This document shows positions 1 to 5,901 of a DNA stretch of 6,537 nucleotides, piece after piece; within the stretch, counting starts at the first letter, position 1; every line of letters starts with the position of its first letter. The notes beneath the pieces were generated by a model, which saw nothing but the letters and a program-made list of their open reading frames with translations, ran no database searches and was not told the DNA's origin. The stretch is from Aquificales bacterium (GTDB lineage: Bacteria > Aquificota > Aquificia > Aquificales > Aquificaceae), in the NCBI GenBank assembly GCA_015491275.1, contig WFWF01000085.1, forward strand, positions 1 to 6,537, written 5' to 3'. Both the position numbers and the translations under genes were made by a program.

Positions 1-898
1 CTTCCCCCCTTGTATTTCCGTAACCCCTCATGAAGGATTCCCCCCTCACCTTCTTACCTTTTGGTGATATAAGCTCCCTTATCCTTAACGCTCTCCCACC
101 GCATGCAACTATAAACTCCCTATCATCAATTATCTCCCCAGGAAAACCGTACCCTTCAACCACCTCAGCATTAAGTATCTTTATCCTCATATTTCTAAAA
201 AATGTAAAGGCATCAGGAAAGAAAGCCCTTATCCTATCCCTTACACTTTCCGCATCCGCCTTCCAGCATATCCTCTTCTCCTCCTTCCTTATAAGGGGAG
301 CATAAGTAGGTTCGCCCGTTTGGGGTACAGGTTTTAAATTGCCGGATACCCATTCCTTAAGTGTTTCTATCAGAAGCCTTGCACCTTTTTCCGCCAACTT
401 CTCTGCAAGTGTAAGCCTGTTGTCTTCCCGTTCAATGGGTACTATCTCCTGAGCCAATATGTCCCCCTCATCCATCCTCTCATTTATGAGCATAACCGTA
501 TTTCCTGTATCCTTCTCCCCTGCAAGAAGAGCCCTCTCTATGGGAGCGGGACCTCTGTACTTAGGGAGAAGGGAAGCGTGCAAGTTTACCGCACCGTACG
601 GTGGTTTATATATAACCTCGGGAGGTAATATCATACCGTAGGCGACGACAACTATTAGATCGGGTTTAAGTTCATCAACAATATTTTTAAGATCTTTCTT
701 GTTCACAGGCTGAAACACTTTAACCCCTTTCTCCGTAGCCATAAGTTTAACAGGCGGGGGTGTAAGCTTTTTGCCCCTACCTGCGGGCTTGTCGGGTTGT
801 GTAACAACAGCCTTAACTTTAAAGAAGGTATCACTTAAAAGATTTTGCAGAGAGGGTACCGCGAAGGAAGGAGTACCCATAAAAAGAACTTCTACCAT
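1..898 (-). CDS. fmt: Methionyl-tRNA formyltransferase (3' end missing)
   Basis: Transfers a formyl group from 10-formyl-tetrahydrofolate to Met-tRNA(fMet) in the cytoplasm, producing the initiator tRNA for translation. The 299 visible residues begin MVEVLFMGTPSFAVP, the usual Fmt start, so the ATG at 898-896 is secure. The N-terminal formyltransferase domain spans about residues 1-190 and carries NLHASLLPKYRGPAPI (105-120) and MDEGD (142-146). Asn105, His107 and Asp143 match the catalytic Asn, His and Asp of E. coli Fmt (106, 108, 144). The C-terminal tRNA-binding domain starts near residue 203. Family members are about 305-320 residues, so only a short tail is lost off the left edge. The start codon directly follows the TGA of the upstream hemerythrin-like gene (TGAATG). 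The nearest purine-rich ribosome site, AAAGGAG at 920-914, is 15 nt away, so translation is probably coupled to that gene. The product call is certain; the regulation is inferred. Confidence 0.97.
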   Translation of the reverse strand, partial: MVEVLFMGTPSFAVPSLQNLLSDTFFKVKAVVTQPDKPAGRGKKLTPPPVKLMATEKGVKVFQPVNKKDLKNIVDELKPDLIVVVAYGMILPPEVIYKPPYGAVNLHASLLPKYRGPAPIERALLAGEKDTGNTVMLINERMDEGDILAQEIVPIEREDNRLTLAEKLAEKGARLLIETLKEWVSGNLKPVPQTGEPTYAPLIRKEEKRICWKADAESVRDRIRAFFPDAFTFFRNMRIKILNAEVVEGYGFPGEIIDDREFIVACGGRALRIRELISPKGKKVRGESFMRGYGNTRGE

Positions 899-1351
899 TC
901 AGGATACACCGAACTCCTTTCTAACCTTTTCCGCTATCTCGTCCCTTATCTCAAGCACATCTGGTTCTATAACCTGTCTTGCCATTTGAAAAAGTACATG
1001 GTTCTCCTTCATTATATGCTGTCTTACTATGTCTATAAGCTGTTTTATATATTCCTCTCCTCCTTCCCCCTTACTATGAAGCTCTCTCACCCTTGAGACT
1101 ATCTCCCTCATCATCTCATGCTCTTGAAGCATTACATAAACGGGCATGGCTTGAGGACCGAGTCTCTCAATAAGCTCGGGGAAAAGTGCCTCCTCCTCTT
1201 CCTTTAAATGACACTCAAGCTCCCTTGCGAAGTTTTCAAAGGTATCTTTAAGCTTTTGAATATCCCCTCCCTCATCAATAACAGCCAACAGCATGTTCAT
1301 ATTCTTTTCATGTTCATCATGCTCACCGTACAGCCTTTCAACCAGATTCAT
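899..1351 (-). CDS. Hemerythrin HHE-domain protein
   Basis: A 150-residue, all-helical single-domain protein of the HHE/hemerythrin family, which binds a non-heme di-iron centre and is used for oxygen or NO binding, sensing, or iron handling. Candidate metal ligands appear in the expected order: His11/His14, the pair His48-Glu52 (HLKEEEEALFPEL), His78 (QEHEMM), and His112-Glu116 (HIMKENHVLF), with an extra His118. There is no signal peptide, membrane segment or additional signalling domain, so it is a cytoplasmic stand-alone domain. The start at 1351 is fixed by a near-perfect AAGGAGGT (1363-1356) 4 nt upstream. It is the first gene of the leftward unit, and its TGA touches the fmt ATG. The co-transcription gives no obvious functional link to formylation. 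Divergent transcription from the tatD-like gene and the short leader ORF upstream suggest specific control. The family call is firm; the physiological role (oxygen, NO or iron) cannot be decided from sequence. Confidence 0.92.
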   Translation of the reverse strand: MNLVERLYGEHDEHEKNMNMLLAVIDEGGDIQKLKDTFENFARELECHLKEEEEALFPELIERLGPQAMPVYVMLQEHEMMREIVSRVRELHSKGEGGEEYIKQLIDIVRQHIMKENHVLFQMARQVIEPDVLEIRDEIAEKVRKEFGVS

Positions 1352-1353
1352 AA

Positions 1354-1377
1354 TTACCTCCTTATGACTGTAATCAT
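1354..1377 (-). promoter_or_regulatory. Possible seven-codon leader ORF before the hemerythrin gene
   Basis: Reading leftward, ATG at 1377-1375 opens a short frame encoding MITVIRR that ends at TAA 1356-1354. It is preceded by its own GGAGG (1385-1381), 3 nt from the ATG. Its last two codons, AGG AGG, are themselves the Shine-Dalgarno of the hemerythrin gene, and its stop lies 2 nt before that gene's ATG. It is in a different frame (26 nt offset), so it is not an alternative start. Translation of it would occlude and then release the downstream ribosome site, a layout typical of coupled leader cistrons. So short a frame can arise by chance; the paired ribosome site is the main support. Confidence 0.35.
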
Positions 1378-1419
1378 TTACCTCCGAATAAACGGAAGCT
1401 AAGTATATATAATCATTTA
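1371..1419 (+). repeat. 10-bp direct repeat TAATCATTTA flanking the divergent promoter core
   Basis: TAATCATTTA occurs exactly at 1371-1380 and again at 1410-1419, 39 bp apart start to start, within the 77-bp region between the divergent hemerythrin and tatD-like genes. One copy overlaps the start codon of the possible leader ORF, and the other overlaps the end of the rightward TATAAT. A reverse-oriented partial match, ATGATT, lies at 1435-1440. The region is AT-rich, which raises the chance of coincidence, but the position would suit a pair of operator half-sites controlling both directions. Confidence 0.4.
1402..1413. promoter_or_regulatory. Back-to-back -10-like boxes of a divergent promoter
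   Basis: A perfect rightward TATAAT at 1408-1413 abuts a leftward TATACT at 1407-1402. The rightward box would place a transcript start near 1420, leaving a leader of about 9-15 nt before the tatD-like gene. The leftward box would start near 1395, upstream of the possible leader ORF. No good TTGACA-like -35 element is seen at 16-18 bp for either direction, so the assignment rests on the hexamers and on the fact that two divergent genes must be transcribed from this 77-bp gap. Overlap of the two boxes would make opposite initiation events compete. Confidence 0.4.
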
Positions 1420-1428
1420 TCCCAAGAG

Positions 1429-2802
1429 ATGTCTATGATTGATACCCACTGTCACCTTGATCTACTAAAAAGAGAAGATTTTGAAGAAACGGTAAAAGAC
1501 CCCTCTTTTGAATATCTTATAACAGTAGGCTATGACAAAAAGACATCAGTAAATGCAATAAATATAGCCCAAAAATACACTCACATATACTGTGGTATAG
1601 GTTTTCACCCCCATGAGGCTGATAAGGTCACCCCAGATGACATGCTGTGGCTAAAGGAACAGGCGCTAAAACATGCCAATGTAAAGGCAATAGGGGAAAC
1701 GGGCCTTGATTACTACAAGAATTACTCTGATCCCGAAAAGCAAAGGGAAGTATTCAGGTGGCATATAAATCTTGCAAGGGAGTTAGGTATGCCCCTCATA
1801 ATACATACGAGGGATGCGTGGGAAGACACCTTCAGAATACTGAAGGAAGAAAAAGCTTATGAGGTGGGAGGGATAATGCACTGTTTTACTGGGGATCTTG
1901 AAGCTATGAAAAAGGCGGTGGATTTTGGGTTTTATATTTCCTACTCGGGAATAATAACCTATAAGAATGCGAGTAATTTAAGGGATGTGGTTAAAAAAAC
2001 TCCCACAAGAAGGCTTTTAATGGAAACAGATAGTCCTTTTTTAGCGCCTCAACAGGTAAGGGGTAAACCAAACAAACCTGCCAACTTAAAATTTATAGCC
2101 CAAGCTATGGCGGAATTACTTCCCAATACTTCTGTTGAAGATATTGAAAGGATGACATCGGAGAATGCGAAACTTATCTTCAATTTGGGCAACAATGAAA
2201 GGAAAGACACCATGACCTATGTTATAAACAATAAGCTTTATATAAATCTTACTAACAAATGTAACCTTCACTGTGTCTTCTGCCAGAGGGAAAGGGAAAG
2301 GAATTTTATGGTAAAGGGATATTGGGTATGGGTTAATAGGGATCCCTCTCCAGAAGATGTACTCAGGGAAATTAAAGACCCTCATAACTACGAAGAGGTA
2401 GTTTTCTGTGGTTACGGAGAGCCTACTTTGAGATATGATGCCCTTAAATATATTGCTTCCAAGCTTAAAAGAAGGGGAGCAAAGAAGATAAGGGTTGATA
2501 CAAACGGCCTCATGTTTACCTTCCTTCCTAAAAACAAACTTAAGGACCTGAAGGGAATAGTTGATGAGTTTTCCGTCAGCCTTAATGCACCCGATAAGGA
2601 AACTTACGATAGAATATGCATGCCCGCCCAACCGGATGCCTTTGATAGAGCCATAGAATTTATAAAGGAAGCCCTTAAAGAGGGTTTTGAGGTAACTGTA
2701 ACCGCCGTTGACTTTCCCGGCGTTGATATGAAGAGGACGGAAAAACTTGCAAGGGAATTGGGAGCAAAATGGAGATATAGATATTACGAAGTTGTGGGTT
2801 GA
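1429..2802 (+). CDS. TatD-family metal-dependent hydrolase fused to a radical SAM domain
   Basis: A 457-residue two-domain protein. Residues 1-255 form a complete TatD-type TIM-barrel metallohydrolase: DTHCHLD (5-11; His7, His9), GETGLDYY (89-96; Glu90), IIHTRDA (124-130; His126), MHCFTG (150-155; His151) and METDSPFLAP (198-207; Asp201) supply all expected metal ligands. TatD proteins act as DNases or other phosphodiesterases. Residues 262-457 form a short radical SAM domain: NKCNLHCVFC with Cys278, Cys282 and Cys285 (CxxxCxxC for the 4Fe-4S cluster), and CGYGEPT (327-333) for SAM binding. I recall a family named for linkage to TatD nucleases, so the association is known, but its reaction is not known to me. 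ATG 1429 and ATG 1435 are both possible. The second gives MIDTHCHLD, as in many TatD proteins, and sits about 6 nt after a weak AAGAG. Met262 (2212) has its own ribosome site. Both domain calls are firm; joint function is unknown. Confidence 0.93.
   Translation: MSMIDTHCHLDLLKREDFEETVKDPSFEYLITVGYDKKTSVNAINIAQKYTHIYCGIGFHPHEADKVTPDDMLWLKEQALKHANVKAIGETGLDYYKNYSDPEKQREVFRWHINLARELGMPLIIHTRDAWEDTFRILKEEKAYEVGGIMHCFTGDLEAMKKAVDFGFYISYSGIITYKNASNLRDVVKKTPTRRLLMETDSPFLAPQQVRGKPNKPANLKFIAQAMAELLPNTSVEDIERMTSENAKLIFNLGNNERKDTMTYVINNKLYINLTNKCNLHCVFCQRERERNFMVKGYWVWVNRDPSPEDVLREIKDPHNYEEVVFCGYGEPTLRYDALKYIASKLKRRGAKKIRVDTNGLMFTFLPKNKLKDLKGIVDEFSVSLNAPDKETYDRICMPAQPDAFDRAIEFIKEALKEGFEVTVTAVDFPGVDMKRTEKLARELGAKWRYRYYEVVG
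2198..2214 (+). promoter_or_regulatory. Internal ribosome-binding site and ATG at the TatD/radical SAM junction
   Basis: AAAGGAAAG (2198-2206) precedes an in-frame ATG at 2212-2214 by about 5 nt. This Met (residue 262) lies in the linker after the TatD domain and would start the radical SAM domain exactly where a stand-alone 196-residue protein should begin (MTYVINNKLYINLTNKC). This could allow separate production of the radical SAM domain in addition to the fusion. AAAGGA-like strings are common in this purine-rich coding strand, so use of the site is an inference from its position. Confidence 0.4.
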
Positions 2803-2809
2803 GCAATGT

Positions 2810-2815
2810 TATAAT
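2810..2815 (+). promoter_or_regulatory. TATAAT box for a nearly leaderless cinA-like transcript
   Basis: A perfect TATAAT lies in the 23-bp gap after the TatD-radical SAM gene. Ten nt separate it from the ATG at 2826, so initiation would fall near 2822 and leave a leader of only a few bases. No Shine-Dalgarno-like sequence precedes this ATG, unlike lpxA and glmU. The possible -35 elements are poor (TTGTGG is only 12 bp away, TTACGA 20 bp away), so this is a candidate only. Confidence 0.35.
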
Positions 2816-2825
2816 TTAACACTCA

Positions 2826-3728
2826 ATGGATTGTTACATTTACTTTATAAGATCCTTCCCAGAAAAGGAAGATATATATGAATTAAAAAATATACTGACT
2901 TCAAAAGGTTACAGGATAAGGGGAATATTATTCAGAAAAGATTTTGTTAAAGAGAGTAACGGTATATCCATAGTGATAGATCCCGCATGTAAAGAGACAA
3001 CCTTATCCGATCCTTCAACCATATTTATGCCTTACAATCCCTTGCTAAGAAATTACGACCTACTGAAATCACTTAAAGCACCCTTCATTCTGAGATTGTT
3101 TGATATTGATAAAGAACATCTCATTGAAGCAATAAAAGGAAAAAGATGCGAGATTGAATTCAGCATGTCGGGTATAGATATATACACGGAAGATGAAGAA
3201 ACTTACGCGAGTTTAAAAGAGTCTCTGAGCGGTTACATATACGCTGATAACTACGAAAGTATGGAAGAGGCGGTCCTTAAAACTCTGAAGGAAACAAAAA
3301 AGACGCTGGTAACAGCAGAGAGTTGTACAGGGGGTTTAATAAGCAAAAGGATAGTCAATGTACCCGGCAGTTCCGATGTGTTTTTGGGAGGATTCATAGT
3401 TTACTCAAATGAATTTAAGATCAGATACTTAAATGTTGATGAAAAAGTAATAAGGGAAAAGGGGGCGGTATCAGAGGAAGTATGCAGGCAGATGGTGATA
3501 GGGGCTATAAAAACAACCGACGCAGATTTAGGAATAGGAGTAACCGGTATAGCAGGTCCGGGGGGTACGGAAAGTAAGCCTCAAGGTCTTACATACATAG
3601 GTGTAGGTAACGGCAAGGAGATAAAAATAGATAAGAGAATATTTAATTCAAATAGAAATATAAACAGATTTCTTGCATCGCAGGTTGCCCTTAATAACCT
3701 GAGGAAATTTATTAAAGGGGAAATGTGA
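2826..3728 (+). CDS. CinA-family protein, NMN amidohydrolase (PncC-like) domain with a reduced N-terminus
   Basis: A 300-residue protein. Residues about 145-298 form the CinA C-terminal domain, which in PncC/CinA proteins deamidates nicotinamide mononucleotide to recycle it into NAD. Visible signatures are TLVTAESCTGGLISKR (160-175), FLGGFIVYSNEFK (186-198), GAVSEE (213-218) and GVTGIAGPGG (238-247). Residues about 84-142 resemble the small middle (KH-like) domain of full-length CinA, starting near FILRLFDIDKEHL (87-99) and ending at YIYADN (137-142). Full-length CinA has about 410 residues with a 170-residue molybdopterin-binding-like N-domain; here only about 83 residues precede the middle domain, and the usual GTEL-type motif is absent. 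The N-terminus may be a shrunken relic of that domain or unrelated. ATG 2826 has no ribosome site but a TATAAT just upstream. The stop overlaps the lpxA start. The C-terminal function is likely intact; the role of the N-terminus is unknown. Confidence 0.88.
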   Translation: MDCYIYFIRSFPEKEDIYELKNILTSKGYRIRGILFRKDFVKESNGISIVIDPACKETTLSDPSTIFMPYNPLLRNYDLLKSLKAPFILRLFDIDKEHLIEAIKGKRCEIEFSMSGIDIYTEDEETYASLKESLSGYIYADNYESMEEAVLKTLKETKKTLVTAESCTGGLISKRIVNVPGSSDVFLGGFIVYSNEFKIRYLNVDEKVIREKGAVSEEVCRQMVIGAIKTTDADLGIGVTGIAGPGGTESKPQGLTYIGVGNGKEIKIDKRIFNSNRNINRFLASQVALNNLRKFIKGEM

Positions 3729-4516
3729 TGTATAAGGTACACCCGACAAGCATAATAACGGGAGATGTAGAAATAGGAGAAGGTGTGGAAATAGGTCCTT
3801 ACACGGTTATTGAAGGAAAGGTAAGAATAGGCAAGGGTACAAAGATAGGAAGCAGGGTGTCAATAAAGGGGATCACAACCATAGGAGAAGACTGCAGGAT
3901 ATTTGACGGCGCGGTAATAGGTGAGGAACCCCAACATTTAAAGTACAAGGGAGAAGAGACGGAAGTTTTCATAGGAAACAGGGTCATTATAAGGGAATAT
4001 GTAACAGTTCATCGGGGTACCGCCATAGGAATAGGTAAAACCATCGTAGAAGATGAGGTAATGCTGATGGCTTATTCACATGTAGCCCACGACTGTATAG
4101 TGGGAAGGGGGACCATAATGGCAAACTGTTCCGCCCTTGCGGGTCATGTAGAGGTTGGTGAATATACATTCATAGGGGGTTTATCCGCGGTACAACAGTG
4201 GAGGAAGATAGGAAGGTATTGCATGATAGGGGGCTTAACGGGTGTTACAAAGGACATTCCCCCCTTCACCATAGCCTCGGGTCAGCATGCCCTACTTTAC
4301 GGCATAAACATAAAGGGTCTTAAAAATAGGGGCTTTGATGAAGAAACCATAAGTGTATTGAAACAGGTTTATATAGAGCTCTTCAAGAAGGATAGACCTA
4401 TTAAAGAGGCAATGAAGGAAGTAAAAAACAGGTTTAATAATATTAAAGAGGTAGAAGAATTCTTAAGCTTTATAGAAAGCAGTCAAATAGGCGTGCCTAA
4501 GGATGCAAAGGGCTGA
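3728..4516 (+). CDS. lpxA: Acyl-ACP--UDP-N-acetylglucosamine O-acyltransferase
   Basis: Catalyses the first step of lipid A synthesis in the cytoplasm, moving a 3-hydroxyacyl chain from ACP to UDP-GlcNAc. From ATG 3728 it has 262 residues, the same as E. coli LpxA. Residues 1-185 are hexapeptide repeats of a left-handed beta-helix; the rest is the helical C-terminal domain. HVAHDC (118-123) contains His121, matching catalytic His125 of E. coli. Lys72, His118, His140, His187 and Asn194 match E. coli Lys76, His122, His144, His191 and Asn198. Gly169 matches the Gly173 acyl-chain ruler, suggesting a long (C14-like) chain. Differences are His70 for Asp74, Gln156 for His160, Lys196 for Glu200 and Asn200 for Arg204. 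GTG 3725 is possible, but ATG 3728 gives TGATG overlap with the cinA-like stop and sits 7 nt after AAAGGGG (3714-3720). glmU follows after 2 nt and supplies the sugar nucleotide. Confidence 0.96.
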   Translation: MYKVHPTSIITGDVEIGEGVEIGPYTVIEGKVRIGKGTKIGSRVSIKGITTIGEDCRIFDGAVIGEEPQHLKYKGEETEVFIGNRVIIREYVTVHRGTAIGIGKTIVEDEVMLMAYSHVAHDCIVGRGTIMANCSALAGHVEVGEYTFIGGLSAVQQWRKIGRYCMIGGLTGVTKDIPPFTIASGQHALLYGINIKGLKNRGFDEETISVLKQVYIELFKKDRPIKEAMKEVKNRFNNIKEVEEFLSFIESSQIGVPKDAKG

Positions 4517-4518
4517 TC

Positions 4519-5901
4519 ATGAAAGGCGTTGTATTAGCTGCTGGCTTGGGGACAAGGTTTAAAAGTGAAAAATCAAAGCTCCTTCATCCTCTTCTCGGCA
4601 AACCCGTTATCTGGCATACGGTGAATAGCCTTAAGAGGGGAGGTATAAATGATATAACCCTTGTTATAAGCGAAGCTACAGAGGAAATAAAAGAACATTT
4701 AGAAGGAGTAGAGTATGTTTATCAAGACAATCCAAAGGGAGGAACGGGTGACGCCCTTTTGAGCTTCCTGAAACAAAACGGTGATTACCATGGATATTTA
4801 TTCGTAATTAACGGAGACACCCCCCTTGTAAAGCCAGAAACCATTAAAAATATGATAGCCTTCCTAAATCTTACGGAAGAGTACGAAGGCATAAAACCTT
4901 CAGGAATTGTAATGACCGCTTCAATTGAAAACCCCTACGGATACGGAAGGGTTATAAAGGACGATGAGAATCATTTGGTAGCCATAAGGGAAGAAAAGGA
5001 TGCTACAGAAAAGGAAAGGGAAATAAAAGAGGTTAACAGCGGTGTCTATATCCTGAAGAAGGATGATACCGAAAAGGCTCTCAAGGCAATAAAACCCAGC
5101 AAAGTAACGGGTGAACTCTATCTCACTGAAGCCCTGAATTACCTTGCGGAAAAGGGTCTTATAGTAAAGGTTTTTAATGCATCGGAGCCTACAGAAATAT
5201 TGGGTATAAACACAAGGCTTGATCTTGCGATAGCGGAGAGTGTACTAAGGATAAGGATAAACCTTGAGTGGATGGAAAGGGGCGTAACCATCCATTCGCC
5301 GGAGACGGTATGGATAGAACCCAAGGTTGAGATAGATAAGGATGTAGAAATATTTCCCAACGCTTTCCTTAAGGGAAAGACAAAGATAGGAAAAAATGCC
5401 GTTATAGGTACGGGATCTGTTATTGAAGATACAATCATAGAAGAAGGTGTAACCGTTGAACCTTACACCATCATAAAGAACAGTACTATTAAAGAGAAGG
5501 CTGTTGTTGGACCATTTGCACATGTGAGGGAGAACACTATAATAGGTGAAGGCAGTCATATAGGAAACTTTGTAGAAGTTAAAAAATGTACTATAGAAAG
5601 GGATGTTAAGGCAAAGCATCTAAGCTATCTCGGAGATGCAACCGTAGGAAGGGGTACGAATATAGGAGCGGGTACGGTTACTGCAAACTACGACGGTAAG
5701 AAAAAACATAAAACAAACATAGGTGAACAGGCATTCATAGGAAGTAACTCCCTTCTTATAGCACCTATAAATATAGGAAGCTTAAGCTATATAGCGGGAG
5801 GATCGGTTATAAATAAGGATGTCCCCGAAGGCAGTCTTGCGGTTGAAAGGGCTGAGCTTAAGATTCTGAAGGATAAAGGAAAGAAAAAGCTTCAAAAGTG
5901 A
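4519..5901 (+). CDS. glmU: Bifunctional UDP-GlcNAc pyrophosphorylase / glucosamine-1-phosphate acetyltransferase
   Basis: Makes UDP-GlcNAc from glucosamine-1-phosphate, acetyl-CoA and UTP, feeding peptidoglycan and lipid A. It has 460 residues (E. coli 456). The N-terminal uridylyltransferase domain (1 to about 232) has LAAGLGTRF (6-14), KSKLLHPLLGKP (18-29), GGTGDA (74-79), INGDTPLV (97-104; Asp100 as the metal ligand equivalent to E. coli Asp105), NPYGYGR (138-144), EVNSG (171-175) and GINTRLDLA (229-237; Asn231 equivalent to Asn227). The C-terminal left-handed beta-helix (about 255-440) has HVRENT (335-340; Arg337), NFVEVKK (350-356; Lys355), AKHLSYLGDA (365-374; His367, equivalent to catalytic His363) and ANYDGKKKHKTNIG (389-402). 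All key residues of both activities are present. ATG 4519 lies 6 nt after AAAGGG (4507-4512) and 2 nt after the lpxA stop. The stop overlaps the next gene as GTGA. A complete, ordinary GlmU. Confidence 0.98.
   Translation: MKGVVLAAGLGTRFKSEKSKLLHPLLGKPVIWHTVNSLKRGGINDITLVISEATEEIKEHLEGVEYVYQDNPKGGTGDALLSFLKQNGDYHGYLFVINGDTPLVKPETIKNMIAFLNLTEEYEGIKPSGIVMTASIENPYGYGRVIKDDENHLVAIREEKDATEKEREIKEVNSGVYILKKDDTEKALKAIKPSKVTGELYLTEALNYLAEKGLIVKVFNASEPTEILGINTRLDLAIAESVLRIRINLEWMERGVTIHSPETVWIEPKVEIDKDVEIFPNAFLKGKTKIGKNAVIGTGSVIEDTIIEEGVTVEPYTIIKNSTIKEKAVVGPFAHVRENTIIGEGSHIGNFVEVKKCTIERDVKAKHLSYLGDATVGRGTNIGAGTVTANYDGKKKHKTNIGEQAFIGSNSLLIAPINIGSLSYIAGGSVINKDVPEGSLAVERAELKILKDKGKKKLQK

Noticed and set aside
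30..989. Several rightward open frames over the leftward genes, including 30-305, 459-641, 771-989 and 845-1096.
   Set aside because: They lie antisense to fmt and the hemerythrin gene, which have clear family motifs; the predicted peptides show no recognisable domain and lack ribosome sites.
2286..2300. A purine tract with repeated GGGAAA units.
   Set aside because: It encodes the Arg-Glu-rich stretch after the radical SAM cysteines in a codon-typical way (AGG, GAA); no sign of an independent repeat.
2116..2631. A 171-codon leftward open frame across the TatD/radical SAM junction.
   Set aside because: Antisense to the conserved radical SAM motifs; its sequence is Ser/Phe/Ile/Tyr-rich in the way expected from the complement of purine-rich coding DNA, with no domain seen.
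5139..5619. Two leftward open frames (5139-5438 and 5245-5619) within glmU.
   Set aside because: Both are shadows of the hexapeptide-repeat region of glmU, where repeated codons keep opposite frames open.
3728..5901. Repeated short motifs such as ATAGG and GTNATAGG through lpxA and glmU, suggestive of a DNA repeat.
   Set aside because: They are the coding trace of Ile-Gly hexapeptide repeats in the two left-handed beta-helix proteins, not a DNA-level element.
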